From: Posidoniimonas corsicana
GTDB lineage: Bacteria; Planctomycetota; Planctomycetia; Pirellulales; Lacipirellulaceae
Length of the DNA stretch: 64,000 nucleotides
Assembly: GCF_007859765.1 (NCBI RefSeq)
Contig: NZ_SIHJ01000002.1
Span: 310,001 to 374,000 of the forward strand
Direction of reading: 5' to 3'
Positions 25,974-35,358 of the stretch are shown here, piece after piece (position 1 is the stretch's first letter; every line of letters begins with the position of its first letter). The notes below the pieces were generated by a model, which worked only from the letters and a program-made list of their open reading frames with translations, was not told the origin of the DNA and made no database searches. The position numbers and the translations under genes were made by a program.

Positions 25974-27209
25974 ATGAAAGCCTTTGAAGCCGTCCAGCAC
26001 TACTTCCACCTCGCTGCCGACCAGCTCGAGATGGACGCCCCGCTCCGCAAGCTGCTCATCACGCCGGAACGCGAGGTCACGGTGCAGATCCCGATCGAGA
26101 TGGACGACGGCCGCCTCGAAACCTTCATCGGCTACCGCGTGCAGCACAACCGCGCCCGCGGACCTATGAAGGGCGGCCTCCGCTACCACCACGAGGTCAA
26201 CCTGGACGAGGTCCGTGGCCTGGCGTCGCTGATGACCTGGAAGACCGCCATCGCCAACATCCCCTACGGCGGCGCCAAGGGCGGGGTCACGGTCAACTCG
26301 CGCGAGATCAGCCCCCGCGAGAAAGAGCGCATCACCCGCAAGTTTGTCGACGAGATCCACATGGTCATCGGGCCGGACGTCGACATCCCCGCGCCGGACA
26401 TGGGCACCGGGCACGAGGAGATGGCCTGGATCATGAACCAGTACGCCAAGTACCACGGGTTCAACCCGGGCGTGGTGACCGGCAAACCGGTGGAGCACTA
26501 CGGCATCCCCGGCCGCGAGGAGGCGACCGGCCGCGGCGTCGGCATGCTGACCGTCAAGACGCTCGGCCGGCTGGGCCGCAAGGTGGGCCAGTCGACCGTG
26601 GCGATCCAGGGCTTCGGCAACGTCGGCTCGCACGCGGCCAAGTTCCTGGCCGAGGCCGACGCCAAGGTCGTGGCGATCAGCGACCACACAATCGCGCTGT
26701 ACAACAAGGACGGCATCAACGTGATGGACGCCGTCCGCTACGCACGCAAGAACAACGGCACGCTCCGCGGCTTCAGCGAGGCCGACGAGATCGGCGGCGA
26801 GGCGATCCTCGAGCTCAAGGTGGACGTGCTGATCCCGGCAGCCATCGGCGGCGTGATCACCTCGGCCAACGCCGGCAACATCCACGCGCCGCTGATCATC
26901 GAGGCCGCCAACGGCCCGGTCACCCCCGACGCCGACGAGGTGCTGCGCGAGGCGGGCGTGGCCGTGCTGCCGGACATCCTGGCCAATGCCGGCGGCGTCA
27001 CGGTGAGCTACTTCGAGTGGGTGCAGAACCGCCAGTACTACAAGTGGAGCCTCGACCGCGTCCGCGGCGAGCTGGACCGCCTGCTGCTGGCCGCCTTCGA
27101 GGAGGTCTGGGAGAAGCACACCGACCTAAACGTCAGCCTCCGCACCGCCGCGTTCATGATCGGCATCGAGCGGGTTGCGCGCGCGGCCAAGCTGGCGGGG
27201 TTGGCGTAG
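25974..27209 (+). CDS. gdhA: Glutamate (Glu/Leu/Phe/Val) dehydrogenase
   Basis: Oxidative deamination of glutamate to 2-oxoglutarate or the reverse, 411 residues. The family core is complete: GPMKGGLRYHH with the substrate Lys, the catalytic region IPYGGAKGGV, DIPAPDMGTGHEEMAWI, and a Rossmann fold with VAIQGFGNVGSHAA. The C-terminal end has NAGGVTVSYFEWVQN, typical of NAD- or dual-specific hexameric enzymes. Coenzyme choice cannot be read with certainty. A promoter lies just upstream. The next gene (gamma-carbonic anhydrase) starts one base after the stop codon, so they are co-transcribed, though no shared pathway is obvious. Confidence 0.96.
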   Translation: MKAFEAVQHYFHLAADQLEMDAPLRKLLITPEREVTVQIPIEMDDGRLETFIGYRVQHNRARGPMKGGLRYHHEVNLDEVRGLASLMTWKTAIANIPYGGAKGGVTVNSREISPREKERITRKFVDEIHMVIGPDVDIPAPDMGTGHEEMAWIMNQYAKYHGFNPGVVTGKPVEHYGIPGREEATGRGVGMLTVKTLGRLGRKVGQSTVAIQGFGNVGSHAAKFLAEADAKVVAISDHTIALYNKDGINVMDAVRYARKNNGTLRGFSEADEIGGEAILELKVDVLIPAAIGGVITSANAGNIHAPLIIEAANGPVTPDADEVLREAGVAVLPDILANAGGVTVSYFEWVQNRQYYKWSLDRVRGELDRLLLAAFEEVWEKHTDLNVSLRTAAFMIGIERVARAAKLAGLA

Positions 27210-27210
27210 C

Positions 27211-27756
27211 ATGCCCAACCCACTCCGCACGCACAACGGCGTCGCCCCCAAGCTCGGCGAGCGGGTCTACGTCGACGCGCAGGCCACCGTCATCGGCGAC
27301 GCCACGCTCGGCAACGATGTTTCGGTCTGGCCCGGCGCCGTGATCCGGGGCGACCTGATGCCGATCGTCATCGGCGCCCGCAGCAACGTGCAGGACGGCT
27401 GCGTGCTGCACACCACGCACGACAGCCGATTCAACCCGGGCGGGTTCCCACTGACAATCGGCGAGGACGTGGTGGTCGGGCACCGCGCGGTGCTGCACGG
27501 GTGCACGGTGGGCGACCGCGTGCTGGTCGGCATCGGCGCGATCGTGAACGATGGCGCGGTCGTCGAGCCGGAGGTGATGATCGGCGCCGGCTGCCTGGTC
27601 CCGCCTGGCAAGCGGCTGGAGAGCGGCAACGTGTACGTGGGCAACCCGGCCCGCGTGCTGCGGCCGCTGACCGACGCCGAGCGCGAGCATCTGGCGTACT
27701 CGCCGCAGAACTACGTGCGGCTGAAGGATGGGTACCTCCAGCAAGGAGGCCGCTAG
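27211..27756 (+). CDS. Gamma-carbonic anhydrase family protein
   Basis: Left-handed beta-helix protein of 181 residues resembling YrdA/PaaY and Cam, the trimeric zinc enzymes that hydrate CO2. Hexapeptide repeats run throughout (DAQATVIGDATLGNDVSVWPGAVIRGD). Metal-binding His residues are visible in VLHTTHDSR and in GHRAVLHGC (His91 and His96, the five-residue spacing seen in Cam). Many relatives lack measurable anhydrase activity, so the function is a family-level call. ATG at 27211 follows the upstream stop directly. Its TAG overlaps the stop of the convergent gene in the palindrome CTAG. Confidence 0.88.
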   Translation: MPNPLRTHNGVAPKLGERVYVDAQATVIGDATLGNDVSVWPGAVIRGDLMPIVIGARSNVQDGCVLHTTHDSRFNPGGFPLTIGEDVVVGHRAVLHGCTVGDRVLVGIGAIVNDGAVVEPEVMIGAGCLVPPGKRLESGNVYVGNPARVLRPLTDAEREHLAYSPQNYVRLKDGYLQQGGR

Positions 27757-29102
27757 GAGTACCACGGACCCAGCCAGGCGCAAAGGCTAAACGCGGCCAG
27801 TGTGGGAGCCCCGATCGCCGCGAACACGAGGAACAGCAGCGTGAGCAACAGGGCTAGACGGCTATTGCACTCGGCAGCGTATCGAGGCTCACGACGCAAG
27901 CGGGCCCTTACAAGTCGGGCTGTGGTTAGCAACATCGCCAGTATCAGCAACACCTGAGCGTCGCACAAAAAGGAAACCAACCAACCTACTCTGTCCCACC
28001 ATTGCCCCCCTCCTATGCTGTCAAGGAGGTTGACCAAATCTAGCATGGCCGTGGCCAATTGGCCCAAGTCCACGGCGGCGGTTGCGATCGCACCTACTAG
28101 AAGTAGTTTTCCGGACAGGTCGACGAGTGAGAGGGGCTGTGCAGGACTTCTCCGCGATGTTGTCTGGCTCAAGCTACCGGCAATCCACGACAACGCGGCC
28201 GCAGCGACCAACGTGGCAACGAGCCTGTCGAACCAGTTAGAAACAAATCGGGCCTCGGCCCAACACACGGATAGTTCGATCCGTCCTATCTGGAAGTACC
28301 ACACGGCAAAGCCAGCAGCCCCAGCCATGCAGCAACCTACTACCCCGGCCATAGCGGCCCGTGCCCGGCTTGAGCGAGGTGGGTAGTGCAACCCCCAGAC
28401 CGAACTCCCAACCCCACCAAGCCACGCTAGGCATGCTATCAGGCTCCGCGTAGCGATGGCATGCTGCTCAGCTAGGCTAGCGCCAGCGGGCGCAACCTGG
28501 AACCGTGGATCGATTGCGGTCTCGATTCCGCGGATTGCGCTATGCACTAAGTAGGTGTTATAGCCGCTCAGAGCCGCCGCTAGTAACGCGATGATACAGA
28601 ACAGGGCATACAGGCCCGCAATTGCCCATCGTGATGGTTGGCAGCCCCCTTCGCAGCGATGGCCCGTCGCGATCGAGATACTTGCGATTACGAGCAGGTA
28701 CCACAGGCTGTCCAGTATCTGGCCCGAACCGGGGAACATTATCTCACTACCTCCGTTGAGGTCTAGCAGTCCTCGCTGCGTTAAGAGTCGCATCGTGAGG
28801 CAGAGAGACAGTAGACCTCCCACCCCCAACCGCGCAAGTTGCACGCCCCGATACCCGACCACGTCTCGCAACTGCCGGGCCTGATGAAGCAGCACGCCGA
28901 TCGCGCCGAGGGAGGCCAGGCTCAGTAGGGCGTAGTGCCAATCGATGCGCGGTTCATAGCTCGACATACCCTGCATGGCCGGCATGGGCGGCACTGAGAT
29001 CGACAGCGAAACCGAAAGGCAACCGAACAAGTACATCAGGCTAGCGACTGACAATCGGAAGGGCTTCCGGTCGGCTTTAGTATGCGTGGTATCTGACGTC
29101 AT
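27753..29102 (-). CDS. Multi-pass membrane protein of unknown function
   Basis: A 449-residue protein with about ten hydrophobic segments from residue 20 onward and a short Lys/Arg-rich N-terminus. Visible helices include RLSVASLMYLFGCLSVSLSI, LWYLLVIASISIATG, WAIAGLYALFCIIALLAAAL and LLLTLLFLVFAAIGA. No transporter signature, conserved polar pair or catalytic motif was found. The gene looks richer in A and T than its neighbours by eye (not counted), hinting at recent arrival or weak expression. It is convergent with the carbonic anhydrase, sharing the last bases, and divergent from the MFS gene. Confidence 0.6.
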   Translation of the reverse strand: MTSDTTHTKADRKPFRLSVASLMYLFGCLSVSLSISVPPMPAMQGMSSYEPRIDWHYALLSLASLGAIGVLLHQARQLRDVVGYRGVQLARLGVGGLLSLCLTMRLLTQRGLLDLNGGSEIMFPGSGQILDSLWYLLVIASISIATGHRCEGGCQPSRWAIAGLYALFCIIALLAAALSGYNTYLVHSAIRGIETAIDPRFQVAPAGASLAEQHAIATRSLIACLAWLGGVGSSVWGLHYPPRSSRARAAMAGVVGCCMAGAAGFAVWYFQIGRIELSVCWAEARFVSNWFDRLVATLVAAAALSWIAGSLSQTTSRRSPAQPLSLVDLSGKLLLVGAIATAAVDLGQLATAMLDLVNLLDSIGGGQWWDRVGWLVSFLCDAQVLLILAMLLTTARLVRARLRREPRYAAECNSRLALLLTLLFLVFAAIGAPTLAAFSLCAWLGPWYS

Positions 29103-29214
29103 CGTGGCATTCTATTCGTCAAGTGCGGCGCGCGAGCGAGAGATTGGTTCAAAACTGATTGACACACCACAGTCGGGTCTCGTCGCAATCGGCATCCTGT
29201 TACAATGACCCATC

Positions 29215-30525
29215 GTGCCTGAACCATCACCCCAAGAGCCGCCGGCCGCGCCCGCCCACGACCCGTGGAGCCCCGGTCGGGTGATGACGATGCTGAGCCT
29301 AATCATCGCGGGCGAGGCGATCTTTGGGCTGCCGTTTCACATCATCCGCTACTTCCGACCGTCGTTTGTCGAGGTGTTCGCGCTCAGCCAGTCGGAGCTG
29401 GGCGACCTGGGTTCGCTCTACGGCATCGTGGCGGCGGTCTCGTACTTGTTCGGCGGCGTGCTGGCGGACCGGTTCCCGGTGAGATTGCTGCTGGCGGCCT
29501 CGCTGCTGATCACCGGCGCCGGTGGGCTGGTGCTGCTGACCGGGCCCTCGCTCACCACGCTCAAGTGGCTGTACGCGTTCTGGGGGTTCTCCACGATCCT
29601 GCCGTTCTGGGCCGCGCTGATCAAGGCGACCCGCCAGTGGGGCGGCGACGATGAGCAGGGCATGGCGTTCGGCATCCTGGACGGCGGCCGCGGGCTGTTT
29701 GCGTTCCTGCTGTCGGTGATCGCGGTGGCGTTGTACACCGCGGCAATGCCGGCCGTGCCAGAGACCGCCACCCTGGCCGAGAAGACCGCCGCGATCCGCA
29801 GCACGGTGCACGTCTACATCGCCGCGTGCGTCGCCGCGGCGGCGTGCGTGTGGCTGTTCGTGCCCGAGCCGACGCGGGACGCCCGCGGCGATGACCGGGG
29901 CTCCGTGCTGGCGAACGTGCGCAGCGTGGTGCGGATGCCGGCGGTGTGGCTGCAGGCGCTGATCATCGTCGCGGCCTATAGCGCGTTCAAGGGGATTGAT
30001 TACTACTCGCAGTTCGCCGTGGACGTGTGGGGCTGGTCGGACGTGGACGCCGCCAACCTGGTGAAGTACGCCGCCTTCAGCCGCGCGTTCGCGGCGGTCG
30101 GCGCCGGGCTGCTGGCCGACCGCTTCAGCTCCTCGCGGGTGCTGATCGCCTGCTTCGCGCTGGCGGGCGTATCGTACGTGGCGTTGGTGTTCGCGCCGCC
30201 GTCTGCCACTGGCGCGTGGATGCTGTTCACGGCCGTGCTGACCGGTTGCCTGGGCTTCTTCGCGCTGCGAGGCGTGTACTTCGCGCTGCTCGAGGAGTCG
30301 CACATCCCCGACCGGATGACCGGCGCCGCGGTGGGCGTGGTGTCGTTCCTCGGCTTCACGCCAGAGATTTTCATGCCCAAGCTGGGCGGCTGGCTGCTGG
30401 ACCAGTGGCCGGGGCAGCCGACCGGGTTCCACTACCTGTACTGGTTCCTGGGCGGCGCGTGCCTGGCAGGGATTCTCAGCACGCTGGCGCTGCGCCAGTT
30501 GATCAAGCGGCAGCAAGCTCTTTAA
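29215..30525 (+). CDS. MFS transporter
   Basis: Major facilitator superfamily permease of 436 residues with 12 likely membrane helices. The loop 2-3 signature region is seen as [18 protein letters not shown], and the equivalent in the second half as [17 protein letters not shown]. The sequence [20 protein letters not shown] after helix 4 recalls the nitrate/sugar-phosphate antiporter group, but the substrate is not readable. The start is GTG, with TACAAT ending nine bases before it and no ribosome binding site, so it may be translated from a very short leader. Its last 23 bases overlap the end of the convergent threonine aldolase gene. Confidence 0.9.
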   Translation: MPEPSPQEPPAAPAHDPWSPGRVMTMLSLIIAGEAIFGLPFHIIRYFRPSFVEVFALSQSELGDLGSLYGIVAAVSYLFGGVLADRFPVRLLLAASLLITGAGGLVLLTGPSLTTLKWLYAFWGFSTILPFWAALIKATRQWGGDDEQGMAFGILDGGRGLFAFLLSVIAVALYTAAMPAVPETATLAEKTAAIRSTVHVYIAACVAAAACVWLFVPEPTRDARGDDRGSVLANVRSVVRMPAVWLQALIIVAAYSAFKGIDYYSQFAVDVWGWSDVDAANLVKYAAFSRAFAAVGAGLLADRFSSSRVLIACFALAGVSYVALVFAPPSATGAWMLFTAVLTGCLGFFALRGVYFALLEESHIPDRMTGAAVGVVSFLGFTPEIFMPKLGGWLLDQWPGQPTGFHYLYWFLGGACLAGILSTLALRQLIKRQQAL

Positions 30526-31531
30526 CGATCGCCACGGCCTGCTCTACCTGCTCCGGCGTGACGTTCAGGTGGGTCGCCAGCCGCAGCCGCTGCTTGGCGA
30601 TGCAGAAGCAGTGCACGCCGCGGGCCTCGATCCGCTGGCGGAACTCCTCGCCGCTGCACAGCGCTGGGTCGACCTCCAGGATCACCAGGTTGGTGTCGCA
30701 CCGATCGTCGACCAGCGTGAGCGCCGACGCCGACCGCACCGCGTCGGCCAGCGTCTGCGCGTGGGCGTGGTCCTCCGCCAGGCGGTCGTAGTGGTGGTCG
30801 AGCGCGTACAGCGCCGCGGCGGCCAGCACGCCGGCCTGTCGCATTCCTCCCCCGAGCGCCTTGCGCAGCCGCCGCGCCTGCTTGATCAGGTCGCGCGGGC
30901 CGCAGATGGCGCTGCCGACCGGCGCGCCGAGCCCCTTGCTGAAGCAGACGCTCACCGTGTCGAAGTGCTCCGCCCAGTCGGCGGGCGTGGTCCCGGAGGC
31001 GACGCACGCGTTCCACAGCCGCGCGCCGTCCAGGTGCCGCGCGAGCCCCCGCTCGCGGGCCCACCCGCACAGCCGGCTGACTCCCTCGCGGCAGAGCACG
31101 CGTCCGCCCTTGCGGTTGTGGGTGTTCTCCAGGCAGACCAGCCGCGTGCGGGGCGTGTGGTCGTTGTCCGGGCGGACGCGTTCCTCTAGCAGCTCAGGCG
31201 TGAGCAGCCCGTCGGCGGTGGGCACGATCTGGGCGCAGATGCCGAACAGCTGCGCGAACGCTGCCTGCTCGTACTGGAACACGTGGGCGTTCTGGTCGCA
31301 CAGGAACTCGTCGCCGCCCGCGCAGTGCAGCCGGATCCCGATCTGGTTGCCCATCGTGCCCGAGGGGACGAACAGCGCGGCCTCCATGCCGAGCAGCCCG
31401 GCGGTCCGCTCCTCCAGCGCGTTGACCGACGGGTCCTCGGCAAAGACGTCGTCGCCCACGGGCGCGTCGGCCATCGCCCGCCGCATGTCGGGCGTGGGCT
31501 GGGTGAGGGTGTCGCTGCGGAGGTCGATCAT
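30503..31531 (-). CDS. ltaE: Low-specificity L-threonine aldolase
   Basis: PLP enzyme splitting L-threonine or allo-threonine into glycine and acetaldehyde; 342 residues, the usual size. Family landmarks are [11 protein letters not shown] at the N-terminus, [30 protein letters not shown] and the PLP lysine in [14 protein letters not shown] (Lys199). The gene is convergent with the MFS transporter and overlaps its end by 23 bases. It has no operon partner on its own strand. Confidence 0.95.
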   Translation of the reverse strand: MIDLRSDTLTQPTPDMRRAMADAPVGDDVFAEDPSVNALEERTAGLLGMEAALFVPSGTMGNQIGIRLHCAGGDEFLCDQNAHVFQYEQAAFAQLFGICAQIVPTADGLLTPELLEERVRPDNDHTPRTRLVCLENTHNRKGGRVLCREGVSRLCGWARERGLARHLDGARLWNACVASGTTPADWAEHFDTVSVCFSKGLGAPVGSAICGPRDLIKQARRLRKALGGGMRQAGVLAAAALYALDHHYDRLAEDHAHAQTLADAVRSASALTLVDDRCDTNLVILEVDPALCSGEEFRQRIEARGVHCFCIAKQRLRLATHLNVTPEQVEQAVAIVKELAAA

Positions 31532-31671
31532 CGGGCGGGGCGCGGGGAGGGGCGGCGGCTGGCTGAACCTGCGGGTTGCAGGTAGGCTCTATTGTCTATC
31601 ATCCAGTGGCCGGCGCCGCTCCGCTAGCCACCGAATCTCTGCCCCGCGTCCCCCGACCGCTGCCAACCACC

Positions 31672-33039
31672 ATGCTCCCCACCAACCTGCCGGGAATGCT
31701 CAGAATCGACGCCCGCCAACCGGGCGCCGAGGCCGCCATCGAGGAACTCCGCCAGCGGCTCGCGCCGGAGGGCAACGTGGTGAGCGAGGCCGGCCGCCGC
31801 AAGACAATCGAGGTGTTCGGCGAGCCGCTGACCCCCGTCGAGGTGGTCAAGCGGATCTGCGCCGAGGTGAAGTCACGGGGCCTGGACGCGGTGCTCGGCT
31901 ACTCGGCCAAGCTAGACGGCGCCGACCTGACCGCCGACCAGCTACGGGTGCCGGCCGAGGAACTCGAGGCGGCCCACGCCGCGGCCGCCCCAGAATTCCT
32001 GGCGACCGTCCGCCGCATCCGCGAGAACATACTGCGGTTTCAGACCGCCATCCTCCACTCGGACGTGCAGATCGCCACGCCGGGCGGCGGCTTCCTGCGG
32101 CAGCGCTACCTGCCGCTGGAGCGGGTCGGCATCTGCGTGCCCGGCGGCGCCGCCGCGTACCCGTCCACCGTCTTGATGACCGCCGTTCCCGCCCAGGCCG
32201 CGGGGGTCAAGCAGCTGGCCGTCGTGGCCCCGCCCACCAGGTTCGGCAGCTACAACCAGGACCTGCTGGCCACGTGCTGTGAGATCGGCGTCGACGAGGT
32301 GTACCGCATGGGCGGCGCGCAGGGCGTGGCCTCGCTGGCCTACGGGTTGGGCGACGCGCTACGGAAGGTCGACATGATCGTCGGCCCGGGCAACCTGTTC
32401 GTGGCGCTCGCCAAGAAGCACGTCTACGGCGAGGTCGACATCGACTCGATCGCCGGCCCCAGCGAGGTGATCGTCATCGCCGACGAGAACACGCCGGCCG
32501 AGCACGCCGCGGCGGACCTGATCGCGCAGGCCGAGCACGCGCCCGGGTCGGCCGTGCTGGTCACCTGGCACGAGCCGCTGCTGGCCGAGGTGAACGTGGC
32601 GCTCGAGCGGCAGCTCAACGAGCTGGAGCGGGGCGACCTGGCCCGCCACTCGCTGCAGGAGTTCGGCGCGATGATCCTGGTCCACGACCGCGACCACGCC
32701 GCCCGCGTCGCCGACACGCTCGCGACCGAGCATCTGCACATCGCCTGCGCCGAGCCGGACGAACTGCTCACGAAGATCCGCTGCGCCGGGGCGGTGTTCC
32801 TGGGCCCCCACAGCCCGGTGCCGGTGGGCGACTACGCGGCCGGCCCGTCGCACGTGCTGCCGACCGGCTCCACGGCGCGGTTCGCCAGCGGCCTGTCGAG
32901 CAACGACTTCTTGCGATCCAACAGCGTGATCTCGTGGACCGCCGAGGACCTGCAGCAGAACGCCGAGGACATCGTCCGGATCGCCGAAAAGGAGGGGCTT
33001 ACCGCCCACGCGGCCACGGTTGCCCGGCGGCTGTCTTAG
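31672..33039 (+). CDS. hisD: Histidinol dehydrogenase
   Basis: Catalyses the last two steps of histidine synthesis, L-histidinol to L-histidine with NAD. It has 455 residues. Family features include [49 protein letters not shown] and the active-site stretch [22 protein letters not shown], which includes zinc-binding Asp/His residues. ATG at 31672 is used; one 24 bases further on is possible. A gene of unknown function follows after 26 bases, and hisC comes about 1.1 kb downstream. The other his genes visible here (hisH, hisA) are 23 kb away, so the pathway is split in this genome. Confidence 0.96.
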   Translation: MLPTNLPGMLRIDARQPGAEAAIEELRQRLAPEGNVVSEAGRRKTIEVFGEPLTPVEVVKRICAEVKSRGLDAVLGYSAKLDGADLTADQLRVPAEELEAAHAAAAPEFLATVRRIRENILRFQTAILHSDVQIATPGGGFLRQRYLPLERVGICVPGGAAAYPSTVLMTAVPAQAAGVKQLAVVAPPTRFGSYNQDLLATCCEIGVDEVYRMGGAQGVASLAYGLGDALRKVDMIVGPGNLFVALAKKHVYGEVDIDSIAGPSEVIVIADENTPAEHAAADLIAQAEHAPGSAVLVTWHEPLLAEVNVALERQLNELERGDLARHSLQEFGAMILVHDRDHAARVADTLATEHLHIACAEPDELLTKIRCAGAVFLGPHSPVPVGDYAAGPSHVLPTGSTARFASGLSSNDFLRSNSVISWTAEDLQQNAEDIVRIAEKEGLTAHAATVARRLS

Positions 33040-33065
33040 CGTGAGCGATCGAGCTTGGTGCACCG

Positions 33066-33806
33066 ATGATTTGGAAAGCCAGCGACTACACGCTATCCGG
33101 AAATGTAGGCGGCGACGCCACCGCAGACGCAGCTTACGACTTGGTCTGCCGGACCACCGCTGACAGCCCTGGGTTCTGCGTTATCGAGCTCACGGATTCT
33201 GTTGACTCCGTCAGGCTCCGCGCCGAAATAGTCGGACTCAAGGAGGCGTTCGCGAGCAGGCACGCTTCGAACTCAAAAGGCGGATTCTGCTGGCAGTCAC
33301 TCTTAAGGTTTGACCAACAAGAAACGACCAAGCTTCACCGGGATAACGGCCCCGAGCAGAGCGTCCTGCTGCTTGGCTACGAACCTACGCCGATCGCCTC
33401 CGCGATGTTCGTCGCCGACTTTTCGGCCTGTGCGTCAGATCGAGGCGTCACGCCCGCCGACTTCTTGTCGAAGCACAACCCGATGTATGGGAACAACACC
33501 CGCTTGCTGCAGGACTACACGACCACCCTGGAGTGCTTCTCGCCCCATCGCCCGGTCATTGTGATGATTAACAACAGCGTAACCGACTCGACCAGTGAGG
33601 CCGGCGCGATGCTGGGGGTGCTGCACGGCGCAACGGTGCCATCACCCTCTGACGACGCCCGGCGGGTTATCAACTCGACCATGTTTGCGACGGGCGGCGA
33701 GGGTATGGTGGGACCGGTGAGTGAGGCCGACGTAAGCGACTTTCTGAAGACATCGAGTGTCAGACGCCGCGGCTACGACAAGCCTCATCTGGAAGACGAC
33801 ACGTAA
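33066..33806 (+). CDS. Possible 2-oxoglutarate/Fe(II) oxygenase of unknown role
   Basis: A 246-residue soluble protein between hisD and hisC. It is not a known histidine enzyme. The order of candidate ligands fits a double-stranded beta-helix oxygenase: HRD (His91, Asp93) in TKLHRDNGPEQSVLLLGYEP, then His187 in GVLHGATVPS and Arg199/Arg200 in DDARRVINSTMF. This matches the HxD...H...R pattern that binds iron and 2-oxoglutarate. The flanking strands VIVMINN and VLLLGYE are also consistent. The family is not recognised, so this is a structural guess. Spacing of 26 bases after hisD suggests co-transcription. Two palindromic repeats lie between it and hisC. Confidence 0.5.
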   Translation: MIWKASDYTLSGNVGGDATADAAYDLVCRTTADSPGFCVIELTDSVDSVRLRAEIVGLKEAFASRHASNSKGGFCWQSLLRFDQQETTKLHRDNGPEQSVLLLGYEPTPIASAMFVADFSACASDRGVTPADFLSKHNPMYGNNTRLLQDYTTTLECFSPHRPVIVMINNSVTDSTSEAGAMLGVLHGATVPSPSDDARRVINSTMFATGGEGMVGPVSEADVSDFLKTSSVRRRGYDKPHLEDDT

Positions 33807-33951
33807 CCCGAGAACGCGGCCGGCGCCGCCTCAACAGCCGACGAGGAAACTTCCGGTCGGACCCGTTTTGGTTGTAGAAACCGGCCACCCAACGCGGTCA
33901 AATGGATGGTTGGGCCGACGGTCCGTACGCCGGAGGAAGTGACCGCGGGGA

Positions 33952-33993
33952 CGACTTTTGTCCCTATTGGCGCATCGGCGGGGACAAAAGTCG
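33952..33993. repeat. Palindromic repeat, copy 1 (GACTTTTGTCCC type)
   Basis: CGACTTTTGTCCC and GGGACAAAAGTCG form perfect 13-base arms around a 16-base spacer. Copies of the same palindrome lie at 34071, 52488 and 52606. The 33807-34163 gap holds nothing else gene-like. Confidence 0.85.
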
Positions 33994-34070
33994 CTACGCC
34001 CGATCGGCACGAAACCCATCAGACACTACAAATAGAGGGGCTAAGCAGAACGCGGGCTCGAGATGAGACC

Positions 34071-34117
34071 CGACTTTTGTCCCTAAGAATCGATAGTGCC
34101 AGAAGGGACAAAAGTCG
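34071..34117. repeat. Palindromic repeat, copy 2 (GACTTTTGTCCC type)
   Basis: The same perfect 13-base arms as copy 1, here around a 21-base spacer with an unrelated sequence. It begins 77 bases after copy 1 ends and finishes 46 bases before the hisC ATG, so it would lie in the hisC leader if transcription starts upstream. Confidence 0.85.
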
Positions 34118-34163
34118 CCCGATACGATGGCCCCCTGCCCCGCGCCGCCCGCGGCAAGAACTC

Positions 34164-35219
34164 ATGAACTACGCCCGACCCGACATCCAAGCGATGACCG
34201 GCTACACCCCCGGCGAGCAGCCGAAGGGGACCAAGGTCATCAAGCTCAACACGAACGAGAACCCGTACCCGGCGTCGGCCAAGGTGGCCGAGGCGATCGG
34301 CCGCGCGGCGCAGGCCGGGCTGCAGCGGTACCCGGACGCCAGCGCGTCGGCGTTCCGACTGCGGGCGGGCGAGGTGCTGGGGGTCGACCCCAACTGGATC
34401 CTGTGCGGCAACGGCAGCGACGACATCCTGACCATCGCCACGCGGACCTTCGTCGGGGAGAACGACGCCGTCCGCTACGCCACGCCGAGCTACGTGCTGT
34501 ACAAGACGCTGGCCGAGATCCAGGGCGCCGTGCAGGACGTGGTGCGGTACGAGGCCGACTGGACGCTCGGCTTCGAGTTCGCCGCGCCGGCCGAGCGGCT
34601 GCGGCTGGCCTACTTGGCCAACCCGAACAGCCCGTCCGGCACCGTGCTCGCCCCCGGCGAGGTGGCCGCGATCGCCGACGCCCTCCCCTGCCCGCTGCTG
34701 GTCGACGAAGCGTACGTCGACTTCGCCGACGCCAACTGCCTGGACCTGGTGCGCTCCAACGAGCGGGTGATGGTCAGCCGCACGCTGTCCAAGAGCTACG
34801 CGCTGGCCGGCCTGCGGTTTGGCTACGTGGTGGCGCAGCCGGTGCTGATCGAGCAGATGGCCAAGGTGAAGGACAGCTACAACTGCGACGCGCTCTCGAT
34901 CGCCGGCGCCACGGCCGCCATCGACGACCAACAGTGGCTGGCGGAGAACGTCGCGAAGGTCCGCGCCACCCGCGCCCGGCTGGCCGCCGCGCTTGGCGAG
35001 CTGGGCTTCGCGGTGACCGACTCGCAGGCCAACTTCGTGTGGGCGGTGCACCCGACCATCGCGCACGAGGAGCTGTACCTGGCGCTCAAAGAGCAGGGCG
35101 TGCTGGTCCGCTACATGCGGTACGACCACTGGGGCGACGGGCTGCGCGTGAGCGTCGGCACGGACGCGCAGATCGACGCGCTGCTGGCGTTGCTAGCGCC
35201 GATGGTTTCGCGGCGTTAA
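34164..35219 (+). CDS. hisC: Histidinol-phosphate aminotransferase
   Basis: PLP enzyme converting imidazole-acetol phosphate to histidinol phosphate; 351 residues. It has the fold-type I aminotransferase core: LNTNENPYP, the phosphate-binding region CGNGSDDIL, ANPNSPSGT, DEAYVDF, the PLP lysine in SRTLSKSYALAGLRFG (Lys210) and the C-terminal Arg region GDGLRVSVGT. The ATG at 34164 is chosen because the family starts near here. The longer in-frame opening upstream passes through two palindromic repeats and is not coding. hisB does not follow; the next gene is an outer-membrane protein. Confidence 0.95.
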   Translation: MNYARPDIQAMTGYTPGEQPKGTKVIKLNTNENPYPASAKVAEAIGRAAQAGLQRYPDASASAFRLRAGEVLGVDPNWILCGNGSDDILTIATRTFVGENDAVRYATPSYVLYKTLAEIQGAVQDVVRYEADWTLGFEFAAPAERLRLAYLANPNSPSGTVLAPGEVAAIADALPCPLLVDEAYVDFADANCLDLVRSNERVMVSRTLSKSYALAGLRFGYVVAQPVLIEQMAKVKDSYNCDALSIAGATAAIDDQQWLAENVAKVRATRARLAAALGELGFAVTDSQANFVWAVHPTIAHEELYLALKEQGVLVRYMRYDHWGDGLRVSVGTDAQIDALLALLAPMVSRR

Positions 35220-35358
35220 GCTGTGCGGGTCCCGGGCTCTGTTCGGCAGGCACCGGATTCCCTGCCCGGGGTTCCAGCTTGCAACCGATGAAACCCGCAT
35301 ATACGACCCCACTGCGCGGCCAGGGATCGGCCCGCAAGCGAAGCCCAAGGACCGGGAA

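Noticed and set aside
33906-34163. N-terminal extension of hisC
   Set aside because: It would translate through repeats 1 and 2, and HisC proteins begin near the ATG at 34164.
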